Assembly: GCA_002353525.1 (NCBI GenBank)
Contig: DEJV01000045.1
Location: forward strand, 1,868 to 65,867
Direction of reading: 5' to 3'
From: Prevotella sp. UBA2739
GTDB taxonomy: Bacteria > Bacteroidota > Bacteroidia > Bacteroidales > Bacteroidaceae
Length of the DNA: 64,000 bases
Made by a program: the position numbers and the translations under genes. This document shows, one piece after another, positions 53,745-62,931 of this stretch. The notes under the pieces were generated by a model. It did no database searches and had not been told where the DNA came from. It saw only the letters and a program-made list of their open reading frames with translations. How positions within the stretch are numbered: position 1 is the stretch's first letter; the number at the start of each line of letters is the position of its first letter.

Positions 53745-56700
53745 ATGAGAAGACAATTATTCATCATGGCTTTAATGGGTCTGGCCGTCACGGGAATGAC
53801 CGCCAAGACCGTGAAGAAAGTAAAAAAAGCGAAGGCAAAGACCGAGCAGAAAAAGGTGACGGAGAGCGTGACGGCACCCACACCGACGTTTACCGAATGG
53901 AAAGACATGCAGGTGAACGAGGTGAACCGGCTGCCTCTGCATGCCACCTTCTTTGCCTATGAGAACGAGAGCACTGCGCTGAAAGGTGAGATGAAGAACT
54001 CGGAAAGGTTCGTCTCGCTGCATGGCGACTGGAAGTTCAAATGGGTGGAGAATGCCAATGAGCGTCCCACAGACTTCTGGAAGACCGATTTCGACGATTC
54101 AGCATGGGGCAAGATGCCCGTTCCCGGCATGTGGGAGCTGAATGGATTCGGCGACCCTGTATATGTGAACATCGGATTTGCATGGCGTGGTCACTTTAAG
54201 AACAACCCGCCTTTGGTGCCCGAGAAAGACAACCACGTGGGTACCTACCGGCGCACCATCAACATTCCGGCCAACTGGGACGGCCGGCAGATTGTGGCCC
54301 ACTTCGGATCAGTGACCTCGAACATGTATCTGTGGGTGAACGGACAGTATGTAGGCTACACCGAAGACTCGAAGGTGGCTGCCGAGTTCGACATCACCCC
54401 CTACGTACACCCTGGCGACAACCTCATTGCCTTCCAGGTGTTCCGCTGGTGCGACGGTTCGTACTGCGAAGACCAAGACTTCTGGCGACTCTCGGGCGTG
54501 GCACGTGACAGCTATCTGTACTGCAAGGACAAACAGGAGCGGCTGGTGGACATTCAGCTCACTCCCGACTTGACCGACAACTATCAGAACGGCGTACTGA
54601 ACATCAAGAAGAAGGTGGCTGGCAATGTGCGTGTAGACTACTACCTCTTTGATGCCAAGGGCGAACTGGTGACAATGACCAACAGCGACACCATCGTAGT
54701 GAACAACGTGAAACGCTGGACTGCAGAGACACCTTATTTATATACGCTGCTTGCCAAAGTATGGAAAGCCCCGCTGATGCGACAGGTGAAGGGCGGTGTG
54801 AAACGCAAAGACGTGGCTGCGCTGAGCGAGGTGATTCCACTGAAGGTGGGATTCCGCAAGGTGGAAATCAAAAACTCGCAACTGCTAGTAAACGGACAGC
54901 CCATCCTCATCAAGGGTGCCGACCGCCACGAGATAGATCCCGACGGAGGATATATCGTTTCGAAAGAGCGTATGATTCAGGACCTGCAAATCATGAAGCG
55001 ACTGAACATCAATGCCGTGCGTACCTGCCACTATCCCGACGACCCTGTGTGGTATGACCTATGCGATCAATATGGTATCTACCTCTGTGCTGAAGCAAAC
55101 CAAGAGAGCCACGGATTCGGCTACAAGGCCGACTCGGAGGCGAAGAAAGAACTGTTTGCCAAGCAGATTCTTGAGCGCAACCAGCACAATGTGGCTGCCC
55201 ACTTCAACCATCCTAGCGTCATCATGTGGTCGCTGGGCAACGAGACCGTAGACGGTCCGAACTTCACGGCTGCCTATAAGTGGATTAAACAGAACGACCC
55301 CTCACGGCCCATCCACTGGGAGCGTGCCCAGGGTGGCGACAACACCGACATCATGTGCCCGATGTACGCCTCGCACAAGTGGTGTGAGAATTACTGTAAA
55401 GATGCATCGAAGACCAAGCCCCTCATCCAATGCGAGTATAACCACACCATGGGCAACTCGAGCGGCGGCCTAAAAGAGTATTGGGACCTCATCCGCAAAT
55501 ACCCGAAATATCAGGGCGGATTCATTTGGGATTTTGTCGACCAGGCATTGCATGCCCCACAGAGCAAGGGCAGCTTCGACAACAGCAAGATGGACAACTA
55601 TGCCTATCTGAACACCATCCATTATAAATATGGTGGCGACTACAACAACTATGATGCCTCTGACAATAACTTCAACTGCAACGGCATCATCGGTCCTGAC
55701 CGACAGCTGAACCCACATGCCTACGAGGTAGCCCACCAATATCAGAATATCTGGGCAGAACCCGTCGACCTGAAGAATGGCGTGATCAGCGTGTACAACG
55801 AGAATTTCTTCCGCAACCTGGCAAATGTCAGCATGCAATGGCAGCTTGTGGTAGACGGCAATGTGGCCAATAAGGGAACTGTGAGCGAACTGAACTGCGA
55901 ACCGCAACAACGCGTGAACATCACCCTGCCCTATGAGCTGCGCAATATCTCGGGAGCCAACGACATCTACCTGAACGTATGCTTTGTGCTGAAGAACAGC
56001 GAGCCCCTGATGCAACGTGGACAAATGGTGGCCTACAACCAGCTGACCGTGCAGGAGGCTGAGCGCAACCAGGTGGCTACACGCACCATCACGGGCAAAC
56101 AGGTAAAGGTAGTGAACAAGAAAAACGAGCCGACCATTACTCTCTCTGGCAAGCATTTCAGCGTGCAGTTCGACCGCAAGACGGGCATGATGAGCCAGTA
56201 TGTAGCCAACGGCAAGAACCTGCTGGCCAACGGCGGAACACTGAAGCCTATCTTCTGGCGCGCCGTCAACGACAACGATATGGGTGCCGGCATACAGAAG
56301 AAATACAGCGTATGGCGCAATCCTGCCCTCAACTTGGCATCACTCACCATCGACAAAAAGACCAAGAGCGTACGTGCCGAATATGACATGCCCGACGTAA
56401 AGGCACGTCTGGTACTGAATTATCAGGTACGTCCCGATGGAAGCATCGACGTGACCGAGCAAATGACAGCCGACAAGAGCACACAGGTAAGCGATATGTT
56501 CCGCTTCGGAATGGTGATGCAGCTGCCATACCAGATGGATCATAGCGAATACTACGGACGCGGCCCCATAGAGAACTATGCCGACCGGAAGAGCTCGCAG
56601 CTGATGGGTATCTATAAGCAGACGGCCGACGAGCAGTTCTATCCCTACATCCGTCCGCAGGAAACAGGCACAAAGAGCGACATGCGCTGGTGGAATCAGA

Positions 56701-56978
56701 CCGACCGCACAGGTGAAGGACTGCGCGTGATGGCTGACAAGCCTTTCTATGCATCGGCCCTGCACTACGACATCGAGACACTCGACGAGGGCACGGAGAA
56801 AGCACAGCGCCACAGCCCCGAGGTGAAGAAATCGGCATTCACTAACCTCTTCATCGACTTCGAGCATGCTGGTGTGGGTGGTGTGAACAGCTGGGACATG
56901 GATGCCATCGCCCTTCCGCAGTACCGCGTGAACTACGGTGATAAGACATTCAATTTCACACTGTCTCCTCTCCGATAG
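53745..56978 (+). CDS. GH2 beta-galactosidase (LacZ-like), exported
   Basis: 1077 residues. An N-terminal leader is followed by a Lys-rich stretch (KKVKKAKAKTEQKK), then the five-domain LacZ layout: sugar-binding jelly roll (about 45-250, NEVNRLPLHATFFAYE, WELNGFGDPVY), sandwich, barrel with acid/base Glu500 (SLGNETVDGPNF) and nucleophile Glu564 (IQCEYNHTMGNSSGG), and the C-terminal beta-galactosidase small-chain domain (about 800-1077, YGRGPIENYADRK). Probably periplasmic, releasing beta-linked galactose from pectic galactan or similar side chains, given the GH51 and pectin lyase genes that follow. Single-gene unit with its own promoter and terminator. Confidence 0.94.
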   Translation: MRRQLFIMALMGLAVTGMTAKTVKKVKKAKAKTEQKKVTESVTAPTPTFTEWKDMQVNEVNRLPLHATFFAYENESTALKGEMKNSERFVSLHGDWKFKWVENANERPTDFWKTDFDDSAWGKMPVPGMWELNGFGDPVYVNIGFAWRGHFKNNPPLVPEKDNHVGTYRRTINIPANWDGRQIVAHFGSVTSNMYLWVNGQYVGYTEDSKVAAEFDITPYVHPGDNLIAFQVFRWCDGSYCEDQDFWRLSGVARDSYLYCKDKQERLVDIQLTPDLTDNYQNGVLNIKKKVAGNVRVDYYLFDAKGELVTMTNSDTIVVNNVKRWTAETPYLYTLLAKVWKAPLMRQVKGGVKRKDVAALSEVIPLKVGFRKVEIKNSQLLVNGQPILIKGADRHEIDPDGGYIVSKERMIQDLQIMKRLNINAVRTCHYPDDPVWYDLCDQYGIYLCAEANQESHGFGYKADSEAKKELFAKQILERNQHNVAAHFNHPSVIMWSLGNETVDGPNFTAAYKWIKQNDPSRPIHWERAQGGDNTDIMCPMYASHKWCENYCKDASKTKPLIQCEYNHTMGNSSGGLKEYWDLIRKYPKYQGGFIWDFVDQALHAPQSKGSFDNSKMDNYAYLNTIHYKYGGDYNNYDASDNNFNCNGIIGPDRQLNPHAYEVAHQYQNIWAEPVDLKNGVISVYNENFFRNLANVSMQWQLVVDGNVANKGTVSELNCEPQQRVNITLPYELRNISGANDIYLNVCFVLKNSEPLMQRGQMVAYNQLTVQEAERNQVATRTITGKQVKVVNKKNEPTITLSGKHFSVQFDRKTGMMSQYVANGKNLLANGGTLKPIFWRAVNDNDMGAGIQKKYSVWRNPALNLASLTIDKKTKSVRAEYDMPDVKARLVLNYQVRPDGSIDVTEQMTADKSTQVSDMFRFGMVMQLPYQMDHSEYYGRGPIENYADRKSSQLMGIYKQTADEQFYPYIRPQETGTKSDMRWWNQTDRTGEGLRVMADKPFYASALHYDIETLDEGTEKAQRHSPEVKKSAFTNLFIDFEHAGVGGVNSWDMDAIALPQYRVNYGDKTFNFTLSPLR

Positions 56979-57014
56979 TCTTAATATATCAAAAAAATCC
57001 ACCTTATCAAGCAT

Positions 57015-57042
57015 AAAATCCACCTCAAACGAGGTGGATTTT
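57015..57042 (+). terminator. Rho-independent terminator after the GH2 gene
   Basis: AAAATCCACCTC and GAGGTGGATTTT form a perfect 12-bp stem with loop AAAC, followed by TGTATTTTTG. Its tail overlaps the next promoter. Confidence 0.88.
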
Positions 57043-57044
57043 TG

Positions 57045-57052
57045 TATTTTTG
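57045..57052 (+). promoter_or_regulatory. Predicted -7 promoter element for the GH51 gene
   Basis: TATTTTTG, a TAnnTTTG match starting 2 bp after the terminator stem and 43 bp before the ATG at 57096. Confidence 0.55.
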
Positions 57053-57095
57053 CAATCAGAAACATCATTATAAATCTAAAGTATAAACTAACCAC

Positions 57096-59057
57096 ATGAG
57101 AAAACTAAAAATTTTCACCCTTGCATTGGCCGCTATGATGACGGCCATTACCGCTGGTGCACAACATCAGTACATCGTGAACGCAAAAAAACTGGGCGCT
57201 CCCGTGCAGCCTACCATGTATGGAATCTTCTTCGAGGACATCAATTTCGGTGCCGACGGAGGCCTCTATGCTGAGTTAATAGAGAATCGCTCATTCGAGT
57301 TTCCACAGCAACTGATGGGATGGAACACTTTCGGTCAAGTGAAAGTAAACGACCAGAACCCAGCTTTCGACCGCAACCCACACTATGTGACCTTATCGGA
57401 TGCTGGCCATAAGGAGAAATTCACCGGTATTGAGAACCATGGATTCTTCGGCATCGGGCTGAAGAAAGGCATGGACTATCATTTCTCTGTGTATGCCCGC
57501 ACAAAGGGAGATGCAAAAATCCGCGTCGAGCTGATTGGTGCCGACGATGAGGTGCTGGTGAAGAAAGGTGTAGCCATTAAGGGCAACCAGTGGAAGAAAT
57601 ACACTGCTACCATCAAATCGCCGAAAACCGATGCCAAAGGCTTCATGCGCATCTACCTCGAGTCGAAAGAGAGCGTTGACCTTGACCATGTCAGCCTCTT
57701 CCCTGCTGACAACTGGAATGGCCTGCGCGCCGACCTGGTGAAAGATTTGAAAGACTTGCATCCCGGTGTGTTCCGTTTCCCTGGTGGTTGCATTGTGGAA
57801 GGTACTGATCTTGCATCGCGCTATCAATGGAAAAACAGCGTGGGACAGGTGGAGAACCGCCCGCTGAACGAGAACCGCTGGAACTATACCTTCCCGCATC
57901 GTCTGTTCCCCAACTATTATCAGACCTACGGCATGGGCTTCTATGAGTTCTTCCTGCTCTCCGAGCATATTGGTGCACAGGCACTGCCCGTATTGAGCGT
58001 AGGACTGGCCTGCCAGTTCCAGAATCCTGACGAGAACGCCGCTACCTGCCACGTGGCTCTCGACGATTTGCAGCCATATATCGACGATGCACTCGACCTC
58101 ATTGAGTTCGCCAATGGCGGAACAGACACCAAGTGGGGCAAGCTGCGCGCCGACATGGGCCATCCCGAACCCTTCAACCTGCAACAGATTGGAATCGGCA
58201 ACGAGCAGTGGGGTCCTCTCTATCCCGAGCGCCTGGAGAAATTTGTGAAGGCTATCCGCGCAAAGTATCCTAAGATGAAGATTGTAGGTTCCAGCGGTCC
58301 GAGTCCTGACGACAAAGATGGCAAGCAGTTCACCTATGGCTGGGAGCAGATGACGAAGTTAAAGGCCGACCTTGTGGACGAGCACTACTACCGCAATCAG
58401 GACTGGTTCATGGAGAATGTCACCCGCTACGACTCTTATAGCCGTAAAGGCCCGAGAGTGTTTGCCGGTGAATACGCCTGCCACGTGAAAGAGAAAGCCG
58501 TCGACGTGCCCGAGGGTAAGAACGTGTTTGAGGCTGCTCTCTGCGAGGCTGCCATCATGACAGGTTTCGAGCGCAATGCCGACATCGTGCACATGGCCAC
58601 CTATGCACCTCTCTTCGCCCATGAGGAAGGCTGGCAGTGGCGTCCCGACCTCATCTGGATGGATAACCTCTCTACCGTTCGCACACCGAACTATTATGTA
58701 CAGCAGATGTATGCCTGCAACCCAGGTACCCACGTGCTGCAGCTCACCGAGAACAAGAAACCCGTCACCGGACAGGATGGACTCTGCGCTAGTGCTGTTT
58801 ACGACAAGACCACTAACGGTTACATCGTAAAGATTGTCAATACAGGTAATGCTGCCAAAGACATTGAGATTACCTTCAAGGGCGTGAAGACACTGGGCAA
58901 GGGTAAGGTGACAACGCTACATGCCGACCGCATGGATGCCGTGAACACGGTGAAGAACAAGAATGTTGTTACACCGAAGACTGCCGACGTGCAGGCCGAT
59001 GGCAATGTATTGAAAGTCAGCGTTCCAGCCAAGACTTTTGCTCTATATCGCTTTTAA
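57096..59057 (+). CDS. GH51 alpha-L-arabinofuranosidase, exported
   Basis: 653 residues with a signal peptide (about 1-22, ending TAGAQ). The N-terminus MYGIFFEDINFGADGGLYAELIENRSFEF is typical. A CBM4/9-like insert covers about 70-210, then the barrel with acid/base Glu370 (IGIGNEQWGP) and nucleophile Glu459 (FAGEYACH), and a C-terminal beta-sandwich. It removes arabinofuranose side chains from arabinan or arabinoxylan. Together with GH2 and PL10 neighbours it fits pectin or arabinogalactan breakdown. Confidence 0.95.
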   Translation: MRKLKIFTLALAAMMTAITAGAQHQYIVNAKKLGAPVQPTMYGIFFEDINFGADGGLYAELIENRSFEFPQQLMGWNTFGQVKVNDQNPAFDRNPHYVTLSDAGHKEKFTGIENHGFFGIGLKKGMDYHFSVYARTKGDAKIRVELIGADDEVLVKKGVAIKGNQWKKYTATIKSPKTDAKGFMRIYLESKESVDLDHVSLFPADNWNGLRADLVKDLKDLHPGVFRFPGGCIVEGTDLASRYQWKNSVGQVENRPLNENRWNYTFPHRLFPNYYQTYGMGFYEFFLLSEHIGAQALPVLSVGLACQFQNPDENAATCHVALDDLQPYIDDALDLIEFANGGTDTKWGKLRADMGHPEPFNLQQIGIGNEQWGPLYPERLEKFVKAIRAKYPKMKIVGSSGPSPDDKDGKQFTYGWEQMTKLKADLVDEHYYRNQDWFMENVTRYDSYSRKGPRVFAGEYACHVKEKAVDVPEGKNVFEAALCEAAIMTGFERNADIVHMATYAPLFAHEEGWQWRPDLIWMDNLSTVRTPNYYVQQMYACNPGTHVLQLTENKKPVTGQDGLCASAVYDKTTNGYIVKIVNTGNAAKDIEITFKGVKTLGKGKVTTLHADRMDAVNTVKNKNVVTPKTADVQADGNVLKVSVPAKTFALYRF

Positions 59058-59098
59058 GCTGATAACGTGCAAGGATAGCCCTTGCTGATGAAACCACC

Positions 59099-59167
59099 AA
59101 GAATAGATTTCGCATCCGGGCGGATGACACACATTCATCCCCATGCGGAATCTATTCTTTTCTTTTT
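59099..59167 (+). terminator. Rho-independent terminator after the GH51 gene
   Basis: AAGAATAGATT pairs with AATCTATTCTT, then CGCAT with ATGCG and GGATGA with TCATCC separated by a bulge, followed by a T-rich tail. Long interrupted stem of about 22 pairs. Confidence 0.85.
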
Positions 59168-59198
59168 TCCATCTGTTGGCCATATGAGAAAAAATGTG

Positions 59199-59206
59199 TA
59201 TCTTTG
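59199..59206 (+). promoter_or_regulatory. Predicted -7 promoter element for the PL10 gene
   Basis: TATCTTTG, a TAnnTTTG match 23 bp before ATG 59229, with a partial -33 (GTTGG) about 20 bp upstream. It rules out the longer open frame starting at 59082, which would include the terminator. Confidence 0.65.
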
Positions 59207-59228
59207 CAAAAACCTAAAAACAGACCAC

Positions 59229-61379
59229 ATGATGAGAAAAACTAAACACAAAAACAAACTGACAAAATGGGCGCTAGTACTGATGATGATATTGTTGAGC
59301 ACATCACTTAGCGCACAGCCAAGAGAGGGATGGCCTATGGGCAACCGCGCTTGGCGAATGAAGATGAATGAAACAAAACCTGCTTTCTTTAAGACTGAAG
59401 AGGCCCGACATATCGGAGAGCAAATCATGCTGTGGCAACGCTGCACTGGCGGATGGCCCAAAAACATAGATATGGTAACAACGATGAGCGACGAGCAAAA
59501 AAAGCAGGTTCTTGCCCAAAAGCAACGCACCGACGATTCAACCATCGACAACGGGGCTACGTCGCAGCAAATGAAATTCCTGGCAAGACTGTATCAGCAA
59601 ACAGGTGACAAGAAAGTACGCGAGTCTTTCCGCCAGGGAGTTGAGTTTCTGCTCAGCGGACAATACGACAATGGCGGATGGCCCCAGTTCTGGCCTCATC
59701 CACAAGGCTACCAAGAGCACATCACCTTCAATGACGATGCCACCTATAACACCATGGAGATGCTGCGCGATATGGTGGCGCTGAAAGAGCCTTACCAAGG
59801 GAAACTGACTGATAAAAAACTGCGTCAACGCATGCAAAAGGCTTTTGACAAAGGCATAGAGTGCATCTTGGCCGCTCAAATCAGGGTGAACGGACAACCC
59901 ACTATATGGTGCCAGCAACACGACCATATTACCTTGCAGCCAGCAAAGGCCCGTGCCTACGAACTGCCATCGTACGGACCACAGGAGAGTGCATCGCTGG
60001 TACGCTTGCTGATGCAACTGCCTCATCCTGACGAGCGGGTGAAACAGGCTGTACACGGAGCCATGCGCTGGTTCGACAAATATAAACTAACGGGATGGCG
60101 TGTGGTGCGAAGAGGATGGCGCGAGAGAAATCCCGACACGCGACTGGTAGCCGATGCGAATGCCGGACCACTGTGGGCTCGGTATTACGATTTGGAGTAT
60201 TGTGAGCCTTATGTGTGCGACCGTGACGGTGTGCCCCGCAAACGTCTGGACGAGATCGGGCCAGAGCGTCGCAATGGTTACAGCTGGTACGGAAGCCGCC
60301 CCGCCGAGCTCTATCCACTCTATGAGGAATGGGCAGAGCGCCATGATCCAGCCCGGAAGGTCCACATCAGTCTGACCACAAAGGGTGCGAATGAAAATGG
60401 AACGCTTGAGATGTTTCGTTACCGAAAGCCAGAAAAACAACTGTTTGATGCCATAGTGCGACCCGGCGAAAGCATACAGAAAGCGATAGAGCAGGCTCCC
60501 CAGCAAGCAAAAGAGCCTTATAAGATTCTGATTACAAAGGGTGAATATCATGAAAAAGTCATCATCGACCGGCCCAACATCGTGTTGGTAGGCGAGCAGC
60601 GTGACAGTACGGTACTGATTCTAGCTGAAACCGCAAAGACACAAACCATTCGTGAATACCACGGAAAGCCTGTAGGCAATGGAGTCATTGTACTGCAAGA
60701 GGGAGCAGACGACTGCCTCATCAGTGGGCTGACCGTCTATAACAATTACGGAACAACCGTCGAAAACACCACCACCCACCAGATGGCTATTTTCGGACGG
60801 GCCACACGCACCATTGTCATCAATTGCAACGTATGGGCCGATGGCAACGATGCCCTTTCGTTATGGGCCCGGGACAGCGGCGGCATGTACTATCATGCTG
60901 ACCTCAATTTGCGCTGTCCGGGTGTTGACTTCCTATGTCCTCGCGGCTGGTGTTATGCCACACGATGCCATTTCTATGGCGACGGACGGGCCATCATCTG
61001 GCACGACGGGCGTGGCAACAAACAGAAAAAACTGGTTATCACCAATTCCACCTTCGATGCCAAGCGCCCCACCCCACTGGGACGTTATCACCACGATTCG
61101 CAGTTCTTCCTGATAAACTGCCAGTTGAGCAAACAAATCATGGATGCGAACATCAGTTATGCATACACCGACAAGGTGCTCGACCCCTGTCCGTGGGGGC
61201 AGCGTGTTTATTATTATAATTGTACGCGCGAGGGCGGTCATAGCGGATGGCTCAACAACAACCTTCATGAGGCCGAAGATGCACCCGACTTTTTCGGCAT
61301 CACCGCCACATGGACATTCGACGGACAGTGGGATCCTGAGAAACGCATTCGCGAACTGTGGCCCGTACTGAGATACTGA
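59229..61379 (+). CDS. PL10-type pectate lyase fused to a pectinesterase-like (CE8-like) beta-helix domain
   Basis: 716 residues from ATG 59229 (or 59232), with a signal peptide (WALVLMMILLSTSLSAQ). Residues about 30-370 look like PL10 pectate lyase: GGWPKN, TIDNGATSQQMKFLARLYQQ, NGGWPQFWPHPQGY, FNDDATYNTMEMLRDM and ARYYDLEYCEPYVCDRDG. Residues about 400-716 are a right-handed beta-helix of pectinesterase type: ILITKGEYHEKVIIDRPNIVLVGE, GLTVYNNYG, AIFGRATRTIVINCNVWADGNDALSL and VDFLCPRGWCYATRCHFYG. The usual CE8 blocks GYQDTL and VDFIFG are replaced by GNDALSL and VDFLCPRG, so esterase activity is uncertain. The pairing suggests demethylation coupled to cleavage of homogalacturonan. Confidence 0.85.
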   Translation: MMRKTKHKNKLTKWALVLMMILLSTSLSAQPREGWPMGNRAWRMKMNETKPAFFKTEEARHIGEQIMLWQRCTGGWPKNIDMVTTMSDEQKKQVLAQKQRTDDSTIDNGATSQQMKFLARLYQQTGDKKVRESFRQGVEFLLSGQYDNGGWPQFWPHPQGYQEHITFNDDATYNTMEMLRDMVALKEPYQGKLTDKKLRQRMQKAFDKGIECILAAQIRVNGQPTIWCQQHDHITLQPAKARAYELPSYGPQESASLVRLLMQLPHPDERVKQAVHGAMRWFDKYKLTGWRVVRRGWRERNPDTRLVADANAGPLWARYYDLEYCEPYVCDRDGVPRKRLDEIGPERRNGYSWYGSRPAELYPLYEEWAERHDPARKVHISLTTKGANENGTLEMFRYRKPEKQLFDAIVRPGESIQKAIEQAPQQAKEPYKILITKGEYHEKVIIDRPNIVLVGEQRDSTVLILAETAKTQTIREYHGKPVGNGVIVLQEGADDCLISGLTVYNNYGTTVENTTTHQMAIFGRATRTIVINCNVWADGNDALSLWARDSGGMYYHADLNLRCPGVDFLCPRGWCYATRCHFYGDGRAIIWHDGRGNKQKKLVITNSTFDAKRPTPLGRYHHDSQFFLINCQLSKQIMDANISYAYTDKVLDPCPWGQRVYYYNCTREGGHSGWLNNNLHEAEDAPDFFGITATWTFDGQWDPEKRIRELWPVLRY

Positions 61380-61395
61380 CAAATAAAAACACCAA

Positions 61396-62931
61396 ATGTT
61401 TCACCCATTACTCACCGATATCCAGAAACCCGAAAGGATGAACAATCCTTTCAATTATGAACCTCATCCCCTGTGCCAACTGGCTGCAGAGAAGGTCATT
61501 CAATGGCTAGAGAGCAATCCTGCAATAAAGGAAGACGCTGACCGGGGCAAGATGTTCGGCGTGTTGGTTGTTGAGACGGACAAAGACTTTGTCATCGAGA
61601 ATTCGGTTACCCATAAGACGGCAGAACTCGGATTTATTGCCGCCTATTCGGGACTGCTGGCTGGACGCAACGACTGGCCACAGTTCGTTCCGCCCGTGTT
61701 TGATGCCCAACAACCCGATGGGCATTTCAAGCAGACAGAACGGAAGATTTCGGAGATTAACAAAATCCTTTCTTCTCATTCCACGACTCTCAGTTCGGAG
61801 TCCTCAGATGGAAAAGGTGAACATACTTCTCAGTCCTCAACTCCCACTCCTCAATTGGAGAAGTTGTATGCCCTCCGCAAACAAATGTCAGAGGATTTGC
61901 AATTATGGTTGTTCCACCAATATCGCATGCTGAATGCACGTGGAGAGGAGAAAGATTTGGTGGATATTTGGCACGACTATCACACCAAGCCTAAAGTCAG
62001 GAAGAAATATCCTCTTCCTCCAGGAGGATCGGGCGACTGTTGCGCGCCAAAGCTTCTGCAATATGCCTATCAGCATCAACTGCATCCTGTGTGTATGGCT
62101 GAGTTCTGGTGGGGAGCCTCGCCGAAAGCAGAGATACGCCACCACCTGCAGTATTACCCAGCCTGCCGGGGTAAGTGTCTGCCCATTCTTACCTGGATGC
62201 TACAGGGGCTCGACTACGAAAGCGAACTAGGAGCATGGGGGGAATTGACGCTACAGAAAGCTTACAACACCCACCATAAACAGTTGCAGATAGTTTATGA
62301 GGACGAATGGCTGTCGGTCGTTGTGAAACCTGCAAACCTGCTCACCATACCAGGACGCGAGGTGAGCGAATCGGTGATGACATTGATGCGTGAGCACTAT
62401 CCCGACTACGATGGACCGCTGATTGTTCACCGCTTAGACATGGCCACATCGGGCCTGCTCATCATCTCGAAAGACCGACAGGTGAACACTCTCCTGCAGC
62501 AACAATTCGAAAGAAGAGAAGTAAAGAAGAAGTATGTTGCCCTGCTGGAAGGTGATTTACTTGCTCAACAAGGTAAATCTCTCACGAAAGAAAACAAACT
62601 ACTCCATACCATATCCCTCCCTCTGAGAAGTGACCCGCTTGACCGTCCACGACAGGTGGTGGACTGGGAGAATGGCAAAACAGCCGTCACAGAATATAAG
62701 ATTCTTGGCGTAGAGAATGGACATACGCGTGTAGCCCTTTATCCACAAACAGGCCGTACTCACCAGTTGCGTGTGCACTGTGCACACCACGACGGACTCA
62801 ACTGTCCTATACTAGGCGACGGATTGTATGGCCATAAGGCTAACCGCCTCTATCTTCATGCTGCCGAACTATGGTTCACACACCCGGTTACAGGCAAGCC
62901 CATGCATATATCAGCAGAGCCAGAATGGTAA
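61396..62931 (+). CDS. RluA-family pseudouridine synthase with large N-terminal extension
   Basis: 511 residues. The C-terminal half (about 300-511) is a RluA-type pseudouridine synthase: VVVKPANLLTIPG, catalytic Asp348 in VHRLDMATSG, KKKYVALLEG, LYPQTGRTHQLRVHCAH and GDGLYGHKANRLYLHA. The N-terminal half (about 1-290) is an extra domain with a cysteine cluster (Cys215, Cys216, Cys233, Cys257, Cys261 within GDCCAPK, HPVCMAEFWWG and PACRGKC), possibly metal-binding, and a helical segment. Similar long forms occur in gamma-proteobacteria and Bacteroidota. A degenerate copy of the 108-bp element supplies about 28 low-complexity residues near 126-154. The 3 end overlaps the convergent PAP2 gene by 44 nt. 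Confidence 0.9.
   Translation: MFHPLLTDIQKPERMNNPFNYEPHPLCQLAAEKVIQWLESNPAIKEDADRGKMFGVLVVETDKDFVIENSVTHKTAELGFIAAYSGLLAGRNDWPQFVPPVFDAQQPDGHFKQTERKISEINKILSSHSTTLSSESSDGKGEHTSQSSTPTPQLEKLYALRKQMSEDLQLWLFHQYRMLNARGEEKDLVDIWHDYHTKPKVRKKYPLPPGGSGDCCAPKLLQYAYQHQLHPVCMAEFWWGASPKAEIRHHLQYYPACRGKCLPILTWMLQGLDYESELGAWGELTLQKAYNTHHKQLQIVYEDEWLSVVVKPANLLTIPGREVSESVMTLMREHYPDYDGPLIVHRLDMATSGLLIISKDRQVNTLLQQQFERREVKKKYVALLEGDLLAQQGKSLTKENKLLHTISLPLRSDPLDRPRQVVDWENGKTAVTEYKILGVENGHTRVALYPQTGRTHQLRVHCAHHDGLNCPILGDGLYGHKANRLYLHAAELWFTHPVTGKPMHISAEPEW
61777..61856 (+). repeat. Degenerate copy of the composite element inside the RluA-like gene
   Basis: A 52-bp core-like segment (61777-61828) shares ACTCTCA and AAAGGTGAACATACTTCTCA-like sequence with the GH92 copy, followed by four heptamers of the CTCAGTC/CTCAATT type (61829-61856). 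The left heptamers and the core's complementary ends are lost. The reading frame over the core is the same as in the GH92 and PAP2 copies (KG-x-x-TS). Confidence 0.65.

Noticed and set aside
59082..59228. N-terminal extension of the PL10 protein
   Set aside because: It would include the GH51 terminator and the gene's own promoter; a signal peptide begins after 59229.
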